DNA of 64,000 bases from Heterocephalus glaber. Taxonomy: Eukaryota; Chordata; Mammalia; Rodentia; Bathyergidae. The notes under the pieces were generated by a model. The model had not been told where the DNA came from. It worked only from the letters and a program-made list of their open reading frames with translations, and did no database searches. The DNA lies in contig NW_004624881.1 in NCBI RefSeq assembly GCF_000247695.1, positions 3,353,872 to 3,417,871 of the forward strand, written 5' to 3'. Positions 13,527 through 21,974 of the stretch are shown in pieces (positions within the stretch are counted from its first letter, which is position 1; the number at the start of each line of letters is the position of its first letter). The translations under genes were made by a program, and so were the position numbers.

Positions 13527-15258
13527 TTACATTGATTGATTTGCATATGTTGAACCATCCCTGCATCCCTGCCATGAATCCCACTTATTCAGGGTGTATG
13601 ATCTACTTGATGATCTTCTGCATTCTATTTGCCAGTATCTTATTAAGGATTTTGCATTATTGTTCATTAGTGAGATTGGCCTATAGTTCTTTTCTGTTGG
13701 ACCTTTCTCTGCTTTTGGGATCAAGGTGATGCTTGCTTCCAGGAATGAATTTGGGAATATTGTTTCCCTTTCAATTTCATTGAAAAGTTTAAACATGAGT
13801 GGCAGAAGTTCCTCTCTAAATGTCTTGTAGAATTCAGCAGTGAGGCCATCAGGATCCAGGATTTTCTTAGTTGATAAGTTTTTAATTACATTTTCAATTT
13901 CATTGGTTGATATTGGGTTGATTAGAATTTGTAGGTCTTCATCGTTCAATCTTGGTAATTCATATGTACCTAGGAATCTGTCCATTTCTTCTGGGCTTTC
14001 CATCTTATTGGCGTATAGGTTCTTGAACTAAGTATTGATGAACCTCTGGATTTCTGCTGAGTCTGTTATAATTTCACCCTTTTCATTCCTAATTGCATGG
14101 ATTTGGACCTTTTCTTTCCTTTTTCTGACAAGGTTGGCTAAAAGTATGTCAATTTTGTTGACTGTTTTGAAGAACCAACTCTTGGCTTCATTGATTTTTT
14201 TGTATCATTCTCTTAGTCTCCATTGCATTGATTTCTCCTCTGATCTTTATAATTTCCTCCCCTGTATGAGCTTTGGGGTTGTCCTGCTCTTCTTTTTCTA
14301 GAAGCTTGAGGTTCAGCATGAGGTTGTTTAATTGGACTCGTTCTGTTTTCCTAATATGCATATTCACTGCTATGAATTTCCCTCATAAGACTCCTTTCAT
14401 TGTGTCCCATAGATTCTGATATGTTGTATTGTCATTGTCATTTAATTGAAGGAACTGTCTGATTTCTTCTTTAATTTCCTCTATGACCCATTGGTTATTC
14501 AGAAGTGTGTTGTTCAATTTCCACGTGCTTATGAAATGTTTTGAGTTTTTTTGCTACGGATCTCCAATTTCATTGCACTATGGTCTGATAATGTACAGGG
14601 GATAACTTCAATTCCTTTGCACGTACTTAAACATGTTTTATGTGTGAGTATGTGGTCTATTTTGGAGAATGACCCATGTGCAGCTGAGAAGAATGTGTAT
14701 TCTGATTTTGTGGGGTGAAACACTCTGTAAACATCTGTTAAGTTCATTTGTTCAAGAGTTTTATTGAGTTCTAGTATTTCATTACTTATTTTTTGTCTAG
14801 CTGATCTATTTGTGACAGTGGGTTATTGAGGTCCCCCACTACAATAGTATTAGTGCATATATGACTTTTCATGTCCATTAGTATTTGTTTTATATAGTTG
14901 GGTGCATTAGTGTTTGGTGCATAGATATTTATGGTTGTCATCTCTTCCTGTTGGATTTTTCCCTTTATAAGGATGTAGTGTCCTTCTTTGTCTCAATCAA
15001 TGTTGGTCTGAAATATACTTGATCTGCAAAGAGGATAGCTACTCCTGCTTTTTGTCAGGTTCCCCTCACATGGAGTACTGTTTTCCATCCTTTAACTTTC
15101 AGTCTATGAGTTTCATTTTGAATTGTGTTTCTTGTATGCAGAATATTGTTAAATTTTGCTTCCTGACCCATTCTGCCAGTGTGTTTCTTTTGGTTGTTGG
15201 ATTTAGACCATTAACATTGATGGTTATAACTGATACATATTGACTTATCATTGTCATG
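13527..15258 (-). pseudogene. L1 ORF2 endonuclease/reverse transcriptase, broken
   Basis: The start MTMISQYVSVITINVNGLN lies near 15,258, typical of the apurinic-endonuclease-like N terminus of ORF2p. Around 14,529-14,747 an open segment carries the endonuclease SDH motif (TLSDHSAMKLE). Around 13,580-14,003 an open segment of about 150 codons covers the N-terminal RT blocks (GLTAEFYKTF, ITLIPKAEKG, NYRPISL). Remaining RT sequence is readable in other frames to 13,230, including an 'AFDKI'-like site. The catalytic YADD region is not present because the element ends first. Several frameshifts make this a pseudogene. Confidence 0.85.
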
Positions 15259-15344
15259 ACTTTTTCTTTTTGTTGGATTCTCTCCATTTACATTTAATTT
15301 CTTGTTGAGCCTGATGGGTTCATCCTGCTGCGCTTCTTGGGGTT

Positions 15345-16200
15345 GTGATCCTCACTGACTGTTCCTAGGATATTGTCTAAACGTTTTTGAGTGCTGGTTT
15401 GGCATTCATGTGGTTCTTAATGTGCTCTTTGTCATGAAAGTATCTTAATTTCTCCATAAATTTTGAACGACATCAATCTGGGTTGGAGACTGTTTTTCTT
15501 TAGGGCTTGGAATACATCACTCCAAGCTCTTCTTCCCTTAATGGTTTGCATTGAGAAGTCTGCTGTGATTCTGATGGTCTCCCTTTGTATGTGATTTGTT
15601 TCTTTTCTCTAAATGCTTGTAGAACTTTGTTCTGTGGAGTTTCCAGAGTATTAACAATTATATGCCTATGTGTAGATATTTTTGATCAAGGCTATTTGAA
15701 GTCCTATATGCCTCACTTATCTGTTGTGAAGTTCTTTTCCCCTGTTTGGGAATTTTTCTGCCATTATTTCTGTGAACAATTCTTTCATGTCCTCTGCACT
15801 CTCTCCTGTTTCTTGACTCCAGTCTTATGTTATTCTTCTTTGCATCATCTAGCAGCTGCTGGATTGATTTCTTGTGGCACCTTATAATTTTGAAGCAATT
15901 TTTGTTTTCTTGGTCACTAATTGCAATCTGATCTTCTATATCTGAAATTCTGTCCTCACATTGGCTCATTCTGCTGTGTAGGCTTTCCATGGAGTTTTTG
16001 ATCTCCTGGAAATCTGTTTGCATCTGTTTTATGGCTTGCATTTGTTTCCTATGTTGGGATTCCATCATGTTCTTCAGCTCCTCTCTAGATTTATTAATCA
16101 TGCCTTGCACTACACAATCTCTGCTGTTATCTGGAAAATTATTTCTGATTTCATTTTTTCAGATCCTCTTTTGTTTCCAGTTCAGGGAGTTGAGTATCAG
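15345..16200 (-). pseudogene. L1 ORF1 (coiled-coil RNA-binding protein), broken
   Basis: An open stretch of 150 codons (16,110-15,658) shows a heptad-rich coiled coil (for example SRMSQCEDRISDIEDQIA), then a SIQQLLDDAKKNNIR linker characteristic of mammalian L1 ORF1p. The RNA-binding C-terminal part continues out of frame down to about 15,345. ORF1p is a trimeric RNA chaperone that packages L1 RNA. The family protein is usually about 340-370 residues, so this copy is split by at least one frameshift. Equivalent, more decayed ORF1 remnants lie at about 3000-3850 (-) and 8200-9130 (+). Confidence 0.85.
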
Positions 16201-16279
16201 AGTGCTCCATCTCATTTCCCTTTGGAGTTGCTCTAGATGATCTGGAAGCCTATATGGTTCACCTCCTCTGAGCTGGGAG

Positions 16280-16650
16280 TGGTGGGACAGCAGCTCAGAA
16301 GCCCTTTCCTCTGGCCCAGGCATGGCAAGATAGATGGTGGCTTGGAAGCCACTTTGTCTAAACTGGGAATGGTGGGACCATGATTCAGAAGCCCCTCCCT
16401 CTGGACCAGGAGGCAAGGGACAGAAGGTAGCTCAGAAGCCCCTTCCTTTGGGCCAGGAGTGGTGGGAAGAATGGTGCCCAAGAAGCCCCTTCCTTTGGGC
16501 CAGGAGCAATGTGATGCATGGCAGCCCAAAAGCCCCTCCTCTGGGCTGGGAGAGGCATGATGGAATGCAGCCCAGAAGCCCCTTCCTCTGGGCCAGGAGT
16601 GGTGGGATTGATGGTGGCCCAGATGCTCCCACCTCTAAACCAGGAGCCAA
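16280..16650 (-). repeat. ~47-bp tandem repeats in the L1 5'UTR
   Basis: The core 'cagaagccccttcctctgggccagg' (variants allowed) recurs at about 16,291, 16,344, 16,388, 16,433, 16,480, 16,526, 16,573 and 16,620, a 45-48-bp period with about eight copies. The unit is GC-rich. The array is the 5' extremity of the minus-strand L1, the place where some rodent L1s carry promoter monomers. The repeat keeps frames open by chance in several frames on both strands, and those ORFs are not genes. Confidence 0.85.
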
Positions 16651-16660
16651 GAATTTCTAT

Positions 16661-17510
16661 TAAGCAATTACAAAGTCTTCCATTAGAACAAGGTGTTAGT
16701 GGACTCTTCCTGAGGGCTGCTTGCTGATGAGACAGACACAGCACTTTGTTTGGAGTACAGCCTGGACCTACACACAGTGAGTCCACAGAAGAGAGCTCCA
16801 CAGCACCTACTGGTGCTGTTAGTCTTTCCTCAGTTGCCCTGCATGGCTTCAGATCTCTGAGTATTGTCTGCTTTAAAAATTCCAGAGAGGATCCTCAGCC
16901 AGAAATTCCTCAAAAGGAGGTTTATTTCATGCAAGAGATTTCAAAAAACCACCCTATGTGCAAAATTGAATTGAATGGAAAATTCTTTACAGGGCTGATA
17001 TATACGGGTGCTGACGTGTCCTTGATTGGCCCATGTTTTGGCCATCATCTTGGGGCAAAAAACCAACTAAAACATCTATGGTAGGCCGTGGCACCCCCAA
17101 AAAAGTTTTGAAAAGCTCCACTTCCCTGCCTTATGAAGGGCCTGGTTGTCAGTAGAGACATATTTGTCCTAACATAGCTCCCATACCTGTAAATTTATGG
17201 GGCAGAAATTTATTGGAAGAATGGAGAGTCATAGTGACTCTTTGCCCCCTGAAACTTCACCAGGTAAATAAATGATGTCTAAAATGAGACATGAACCAGA
17301 AAATGGATTAGGCAAACAACTTCAGGGCAGAACACAGGCTATAGAACAGCAAAAGAAAAATTATTGCTTTGGAATTTGATATGATCAAAATTTTTAGTTG
17401 GGGCTATTGAAGAAGTCTCTCCACCCAAAGCAGCCTTGCCTTTGCAGTGGAAATCAAATGATCCCATTTGGTTTGATCAATGGCCCCAACACAGGATAAG
17501 CCAACCCTTC
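16661..17510 (+). pseudogene. Class II ERV fragment: dUTPase start, protease and pol start, plus strand
   Basis: The plus strand reads a betaretrovirus-type order. A dUTPase N-terminal trace (SLDLHTVSP) lies near 16,762. A protease core follows around 16,960-17,210 (IELNGKFFTGLIYTGADVSL, then PVNLWGRNLLEEW). After it come a G-patch-like stretch (around 17,280, ENGLGKQLQG) and the start of RT (WFDQWPQHRISQPF near 17,480). Retroviral protease matures Gag and Gag-Pol. Here its catalytic DTGA reads YTGA, and stops occur downstream. It is on the strand opposite to the adjacent gag/dUTPase remnants, implying an inversion or a fusion of two proviruses near 17,510. Confidence 0.75.
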
Positions 17511-17790
17511 TAGAGCAACAATTGTGCAATATAATCTCCTTATTCTATTACCAAACATCCTGTAGAACTAACAGGAACACACAATTCAGAGTTACAACCA
17601 GAATCAACAATAGCCAGAATAACAGTAATGCCTTTCAAAGTTAGAGAGAAATTTCCAAATATCAAATAAATTGCTCTGGGGGCTGGGAGTCCATGAATTT
17701 CTTTGGGAGCAGATATAATAGTCTCACCTGTCATCAAGTGAACTCTCTGAACAGTAGGAAGATCTACTCCTGAGCTCCCAAGTGTTCCCC
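17511..17790 (-). pseudogene. Class II ERV dUTPase fragment, minus strand
   Basis: An open 65-codon segment (17,737-17,540) contains the hallmark dUTPase core (NFSLTLKGITVILAIVDSG, compared with the trimeric dUTPase 'S-L-KG...G-VD'). The C-terminal GDYIAQLLLLE motif follows around 17,520. Betaretroviruses carry dUTPase between gag and protease, and it hydrolyses dUTP to limit uracil incorporation. This fragment continues the minus-strand class II provirus. The expected next domain, protease, is found instead on the plus strand (16,661-17,510). Confidence 0.72.
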
Positions 17791-18009
17791 TGACTGGTTA
17801 AGAAATGTCCCTCTGGACACCCATGTCATCTGATTTTGTACTTGTGCATGGGTCTGAAACAGGTACTGCTGACTCAAGGGGACTGGAGCCCCCTGCCATA
17901 ATCCCCTATTGTTTCCCAAGCCTGAAGAAGGACTCGTTTTCCATTTCCCAGCAGCAATGCACCATCCCTATCATATTTGGAGTTTCAATCTTTAGCCCAG
18001 TGAATGCCT

Positions 18010-19973
18010 TTTCAGCATCGAGGGCAAAGGCCAGGTGGTAACTTATTTTCACTGAATGTCTGACCCAGTGGCTCTGGGTCAGCTTGTAAAGCCACTTTCA
18101 TTTTGGAATTTTTTCTGAGATTCCCTGTGTTTCCACAATTAAAACAGTTTAAATCACTCTGTGTACCACGCAAATGTTGGGAGATGGCTTGAGCCATCAG
18201 AGCCAAATTGTATATAGGAGACCCAATATTTTTCCATGCCTTAGTATGTGTTGCAAGATTGTAGGGAGCAGGGGAAGGGGATGTTACCAGAACCTCTGCA
18301 GTAAGTCCTAGTCTCCTGTGAGCCATGGCAGCACATGGCGAATTATAGGAAAGGTAGACAAATGAGACTAAGAAGCTGAACTTTGGGTCTGATCAGTGCT
18401 GCTCTGGGCAGCAAAAGATGAAAGACCCCTAGCTTGCCCCACCTTTTATTCAGTACATGGGGAAACAAATGTAACAAGTGAAATATAGAGTTCAGTATTT
18501 CACATTGGGATAAACAAGGTGTAACAAAAGGCTGGGGGGCAGTGGAAATCTAAGAACAATAAGGAATTATGTAGATGAAGATTTGGTTCCTCCCTGGAGT
18601 CTCCCACAGGTGTGGTCTTGTCCTAGAGCATTATGGCATGGGGGGAGGGGGATCACTGAGGTCTCAGTTGTGACCCAAGGCCAAAATGCAATTATGTCTG
18701 GAATGTCCTAGCTGGACTGTAGGCAGGAGAACTAGGTCTACTCAAATGATTTTTCCCTAGAATTATGTAGCATTGCTCCCAACACAAGATCTTTAGAGGA
18801 GTGAACAGGATTTATTGCCTGTTTGCAATCCATATTAGACTTTTCATAGTCTAGCTGTCAAATCAGATGTCTGGTGCTTGTTAATTAAAAATCTTCCTTC
18901 TAATAATTTGTTGTGATCTCACTACAAAATCTGTGTAATTTTCCAATGGCCCTCACATGATTTGAGTAAAAGATTGCATCGACCCCTCATCAACTGGCAC
19001 AGAAGCCCAACTATCTGCAGGAGTTTCCTCTAACTGGTGAATGAGTAACACTGGGCCAGGTTAAACCAAAAAGTCACCCATGCCAGATAACACATCAATA
19101 GTAACTTCTCTCCACTGAGCATCTCCCTGAGCATTCTTATGTGTCTGTTCCTTGTTTATTGAATGCAGTCCCACCTCAAAGTGTAGATACTGAGTGGGGG
19201 ACAGATATTTTTACAAGGTGAAAAACGTCATGCGGAACAAGAGAATAGGCCTGAAGTACATTGTTCAACAAGCCCACTCACTGTCTACGGGCTTTAGATG
19301 CCATTAGTTAGCATGCTCTGCCTGAGGTCCTTTAGGATGTTAAAAGTAAATGAGGCATGAACATACCTGTCCACTTTTGAGTTGTCAGGATCAGGCAAAA
19401 TTGAGATAGGAAAGCACAAAGTGTCTCCAAACAACTTGCTCAATGTCACAGCCTTGTGCAGGTTATGGCGATACAGAGTGGCCCCAGAAGTGGGCTTAAG
19501 AAAAGTGGCAACAAGACCTTTCCAAGATCCCCAAGTAGGCTGATGAGCTAGTGAATTAGAGTCTTCCTTAGCCTGCTGTGGTGGTGGAGGTGAAGCCAAA
19601 TTGAGATGAAAGCCAACAGGGGAAGGAAGCCAAACATGGGGAAGCCTGGGCAGAAGGGCAGGTTGGGGGATGGGTAGCCATGGTCTCCTGAACTGATTTA
19701 GAGAAATTGATCACAGAGTGGACTAAGGCCCAAGTGAGGAGCATTTAGGGAAAAGATGATCACCCTTTGCCTGGCCTCATGGAGAGTGGCACCTGCATAT
19801 TCCCATGCTATTAAGTTAGTTGTCCCTTCCTGGGGAAAAGATGGGATGTACATTGGTATGTCTTTTAACAAATTTATCACAGCATCCTTCAGTACCAGAT
19901 ACATAGCTTGCTTTAACAATGAGTTAAGTAATTTGGCAAAGTTACACTGCTCTGAAGGCAGAGACTGACCCAT
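18010..19973 (-). pseudogene. gag: Class II ERV gag, left copy (interrupted by solo LTR)
   Basis: The matrix start MGQSLPSEQCNFAKLL lies at 19,973, with glycine 2 for myristoylation, and the open matrix segment runs to 19,698. A capsid segment (19,599-19,294) has the betaretroviral FPISILPD...KDLRQSM pattern. The major homology region lies near 18,930-18,990, with a stop. A nucleocapsid trace follows on the far side of the LTR (about 18,190-18,010): first knuckle CFNCGNTGNLRKNS, with His to Asn and the last Cys to Ser, then CPRC followed by a TGA in place of the next residue. Gag assembles the virion core. Stops, frameshifts and the 525-bp LTR insertion make it non-functional. Confidence 0.82.
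18260..18784 (-). mobile_element. Solo LTR inserted in class II ERV gag
   Basis: On the plus strand the segment begins TGTAGGGAGC and ends CCCAACA, so in its own orientation it starts TGTTGGGAG and ends CCCTACA. The flanks carry a perfect 6-bp target duplication, CAAGAT at 18,254-18,259 and 18,785-18,790. The polyadenylation signal (TTTATT on plus) is at 18,445-18,450. The right arm has an uninterrupted site around 63,570 (agatcttgg), so the insertion post-dates the inverted duplication. It belongs to the same LTR family as its host provirus. Confidence 0.92.
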
Positions 19974-20129
19974 ATTTGTAATTCAGCAAAGGTAGGAATT
20001 TACTCCCAGCTGGACACACTTACCACCAGTGACCCTTGTCTGAGTCTAGAAATCGTCTGAGGAGAACCATGTGCTGTCTCTTTAATCTGAGTTTGTCTCA
20101 CAGGGGAGTTCATCCATGGATCTGATTCA

Positions 20130-20147
20130 CATCCACTTCAGGCACCA
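20130..20147 (-). other. Primer-binding site, tRNA-Lys type (degenerate)
   Basis: The minus strand reads TGGTGCCTGAAGTGGATG two bases inside the LTR. It resembles the tRNA-Lys(1,2) primer site TGGCGCCCAACGTGGGGC used by betaretroviruses and class II ERVs, with several mismatches. The right-arm copy (62,210-62,227) differs slightly (TAGTGCCCAAAGTGGATG). Confidence 0.6.
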
Positions 20148-20149
20148 AA

Positions 20150-20658
20150 TGTAGGGAAATAGAACCTCTGCACTAAGTCCTAGTCTCCTGCTAGTCAAGG
20201 GAGCACAAGGCAATTTATTATATAGGAAAGGTAGAAAAAATGAGACTTTGACAAGAAGCTGAGCTTTGGGCCTGATCAGTGTTTGTCTTGGTGGCAAAGA
20301 TGAATATCCACCCCCACCCAGCTTACTGAACCTTTATTGAGTACATCAGGAGAAACAAATGTAACAAATGACTTGCAGAGAGTTCAGTATATCAGGATAA
20401 ACAAAGTGTAACAAATAACTGAGGGGCAGTGGAAATCCAAGGACAATGAGGAAGTGAGTGGATGAAGATTTTGCTCCTCCCAGGATGTCGTGTAATCTTG
20501 TCTTGGAGCATCAGAGCATCACTGGACCATTGAGGTCTCAGCTGTGACCGGAGGCCAAAATGAAGTTTTGTCTTGAAATCCCACAGCTGACCTGTAGACA
20601 GAAGAACAAGGCCTAATCAAATGATTTTCACCAAAATTATGTAGAATTTCTCCCAACA
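20150..20658 (-). mobile_element. 5' LTR of class II ERV, left copy
   Basis: TG...CA ends (plus strand TGTAGGGAAA to CCCAACA). The polyadenylation signal appears as TTTATT at 20,333-20,338. It is followed in minus-strand order by a primer-binding site, which shows it is the 5' LTR. Its outer edge at 20,658 abuts host flank that also borders the right-arm LTR at 61,684, so both LTRs mark the same ancestral integration. Confidence 0.9.
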
Positions 20659-21557
20659 ATTTTTGAAATGAGAAACCCAAAATATAAAAAGAGTAAACTA
20701 AAACATAGTAAAAAGCAAAAATCAGTCGTTTTGGAGATGTTGAAAGATCTCAGGAAAGAGAAAGTTAATGGAGAATGACAAAGGAATAGAAAACTATTAA
20801 AATATATTCTCACACCAATTCCCAAAAATAAATATATTATGTATTACAAACCCACACAAATGAAATAAAAAGAAGTAACTGGCACAATATAATAAAAAGA
20901 GTTTGCTAAAAAATCTCATGTGATATGGGACATCTGTCTTCACATGGCTGAATAGATTACATGTTCCTGAGAGCATCTGGTCATTTTCATGGTCATTCGT
21001 CAACATCGCACTCTAGAGATAGGACTAGGAATTTGGAAACAATTCAATATTTTCTGTAGTGAGGACCATCTACATCACACAATTACCCCTAATTTCTGAG
21101 GTACACTGAGATCTAAGCTATTTCAAGTCTGGGGACTCTGCCTTCTGGGTCTTTGGCTACAAAGACTTCTAGACCATTAATGATGGATTACTAAGCAGTG
21201 GGCAAAGTTAAATCTTACTTGACATACAAACCAGTTTCTACACCTCAATAATAATAGTGAATCATAGCTACTGGGCTCATTTCCAAAAATTTATGACTGC
21301 CCACCTACCCTTAACCAACCGCATTCTTTTTTTAATGCAAAAAAGGCTTAATGCTGACTAGGGGGAGATTACTCCTGATCACAGAAAATTTAGCCATCAG
21401 CAAGACTAAGCTGCAGTGGGGAGTGGTGATAAAGAGAATTTAAGCTAGATGTCAAACTGGAGTAAAGCACATCTTGTATTTGCCAGGTAAAGTTGATTCT
21501 ACAGAGAATTTATATGGCTATTGTTAATTCTCACAGATGCTGGAGTTTGGTGGTTTG
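20659..21557. other. Duplicated host flank, no gene seen
   Basis: AT-rich sequence without recognisable coding content, the mirror of about 60,770-61,683. At its end (21,557) the sequence '...ggtggtttg' meets the ERV-B LTR. In the right arm the equivalent sequence runs on without interruption. Confidence 0.7.
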
Positions 21558-21950
21558 TGTCAGGTAAAAGGCCAAAAACCAAGACCAGACCAGGCCTGTT
21601 AGGGGAACAGATCTGCTGGGCTGTCTCTGAACAAAGGAGAGACAAAAGGAATATGGCTGGGGCAGGGAGTGTCTTTTATAGAGGCTGGGGTGGGGTTTGT
21701 AGGGGCTGAGGTGGGGTTGAGTGAATTATTGACTAGGGAATGGAGAAGCTGGTGATGTCACTAGATGGTAGGAGGTGAGCAAGTATTAGGTTACTCTCTA
21801 TGTGCAAACAGGGCAAGCTGGGAAGAAGGGTTCATTCATTGGTGGGAGCAACCATCTTGGTGTGACATCACACAGAGGAGGGAGCAAGGCACAATAGGAA
21901 GAGGGCAGCTACTATACATAATAGCTGCTGAGGTAGTGGGAGACCTATCA
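21558..21950 (-). mobile_element. ERV-B 3' LTR
   Basis: TGTCAGGTAA to CCTATCA on the plus strand. The TATA box appears as TTTTATA at 21,674-21,680. It is 11 bp shorter than its partner at 38,389-38,792. One difference is the loss of the segment holding the polyadenylation signal (partner: TTTATT at 38,437-38,442), so this 3' LTR could not terminate transcripts normally. Confidence 0.9.
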
Positions 21951-21974
21951 TTCCAGGCTTTTGTTTTATGATAG

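Larger units (their letters stand above)
13230..16660 (-). mobile_element. LINE-1 5' half (5'UTR with tandem repeats, ORF1, ORF2 to mid RT), minus strand
   Basis: On the minus strand the order is a repeat-bearing 5'UTR (16,650-16,240), ORF1 (about 16,200-15,345), then ORF2 endonuclease and reverse transcriptase (15,258 to 13,230). It is the best preserved L1 in the window. The RT stops close to the ATAIRQ position, almost exactly where the L1 at base 1 begins, and satellite units follow at once. No 3' ORF2 or 3'UTR is present. ORF1 and ORF2 are interrupted by frameshifts and stops, so it is inactive. Confidence 0.9.
17511..20658 (-). mobile_element. Class II (betaretrovirus-like) ERV, left-arm copy, 5' part
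   Basis: In minus-strand order: 5' LTR (20,658-20,150), Lys-type primer-binding site (20,147-20,130), gag (19,973 to about 18,010) and dUTPase (about 17,790-17,511). Protease and pol do not follow in this orientation. A younger solo LTR of the same family sits inside gag (18,260-18,784). The copy at 61,684-64,000 is its inverted duplicate. Both copies share two stop codons in the second nucleocapsid zinc knuckle, so the provirus was dead before the duplication. Confidence 0.85.

Noticed and set aside
16159..16801. Several overlapping 70-138-codon frames on both strands
   Set aside because: They follow the ~47-bp repeat and are open because the repeat lacks stops, not because of coding constraint.
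21521..21971. Host gene candidates in plus-strand frames at 21,521-21,971 and 38,607-38,801
   Set aside because: They lie entirely within the paired ERV-B LTRs.
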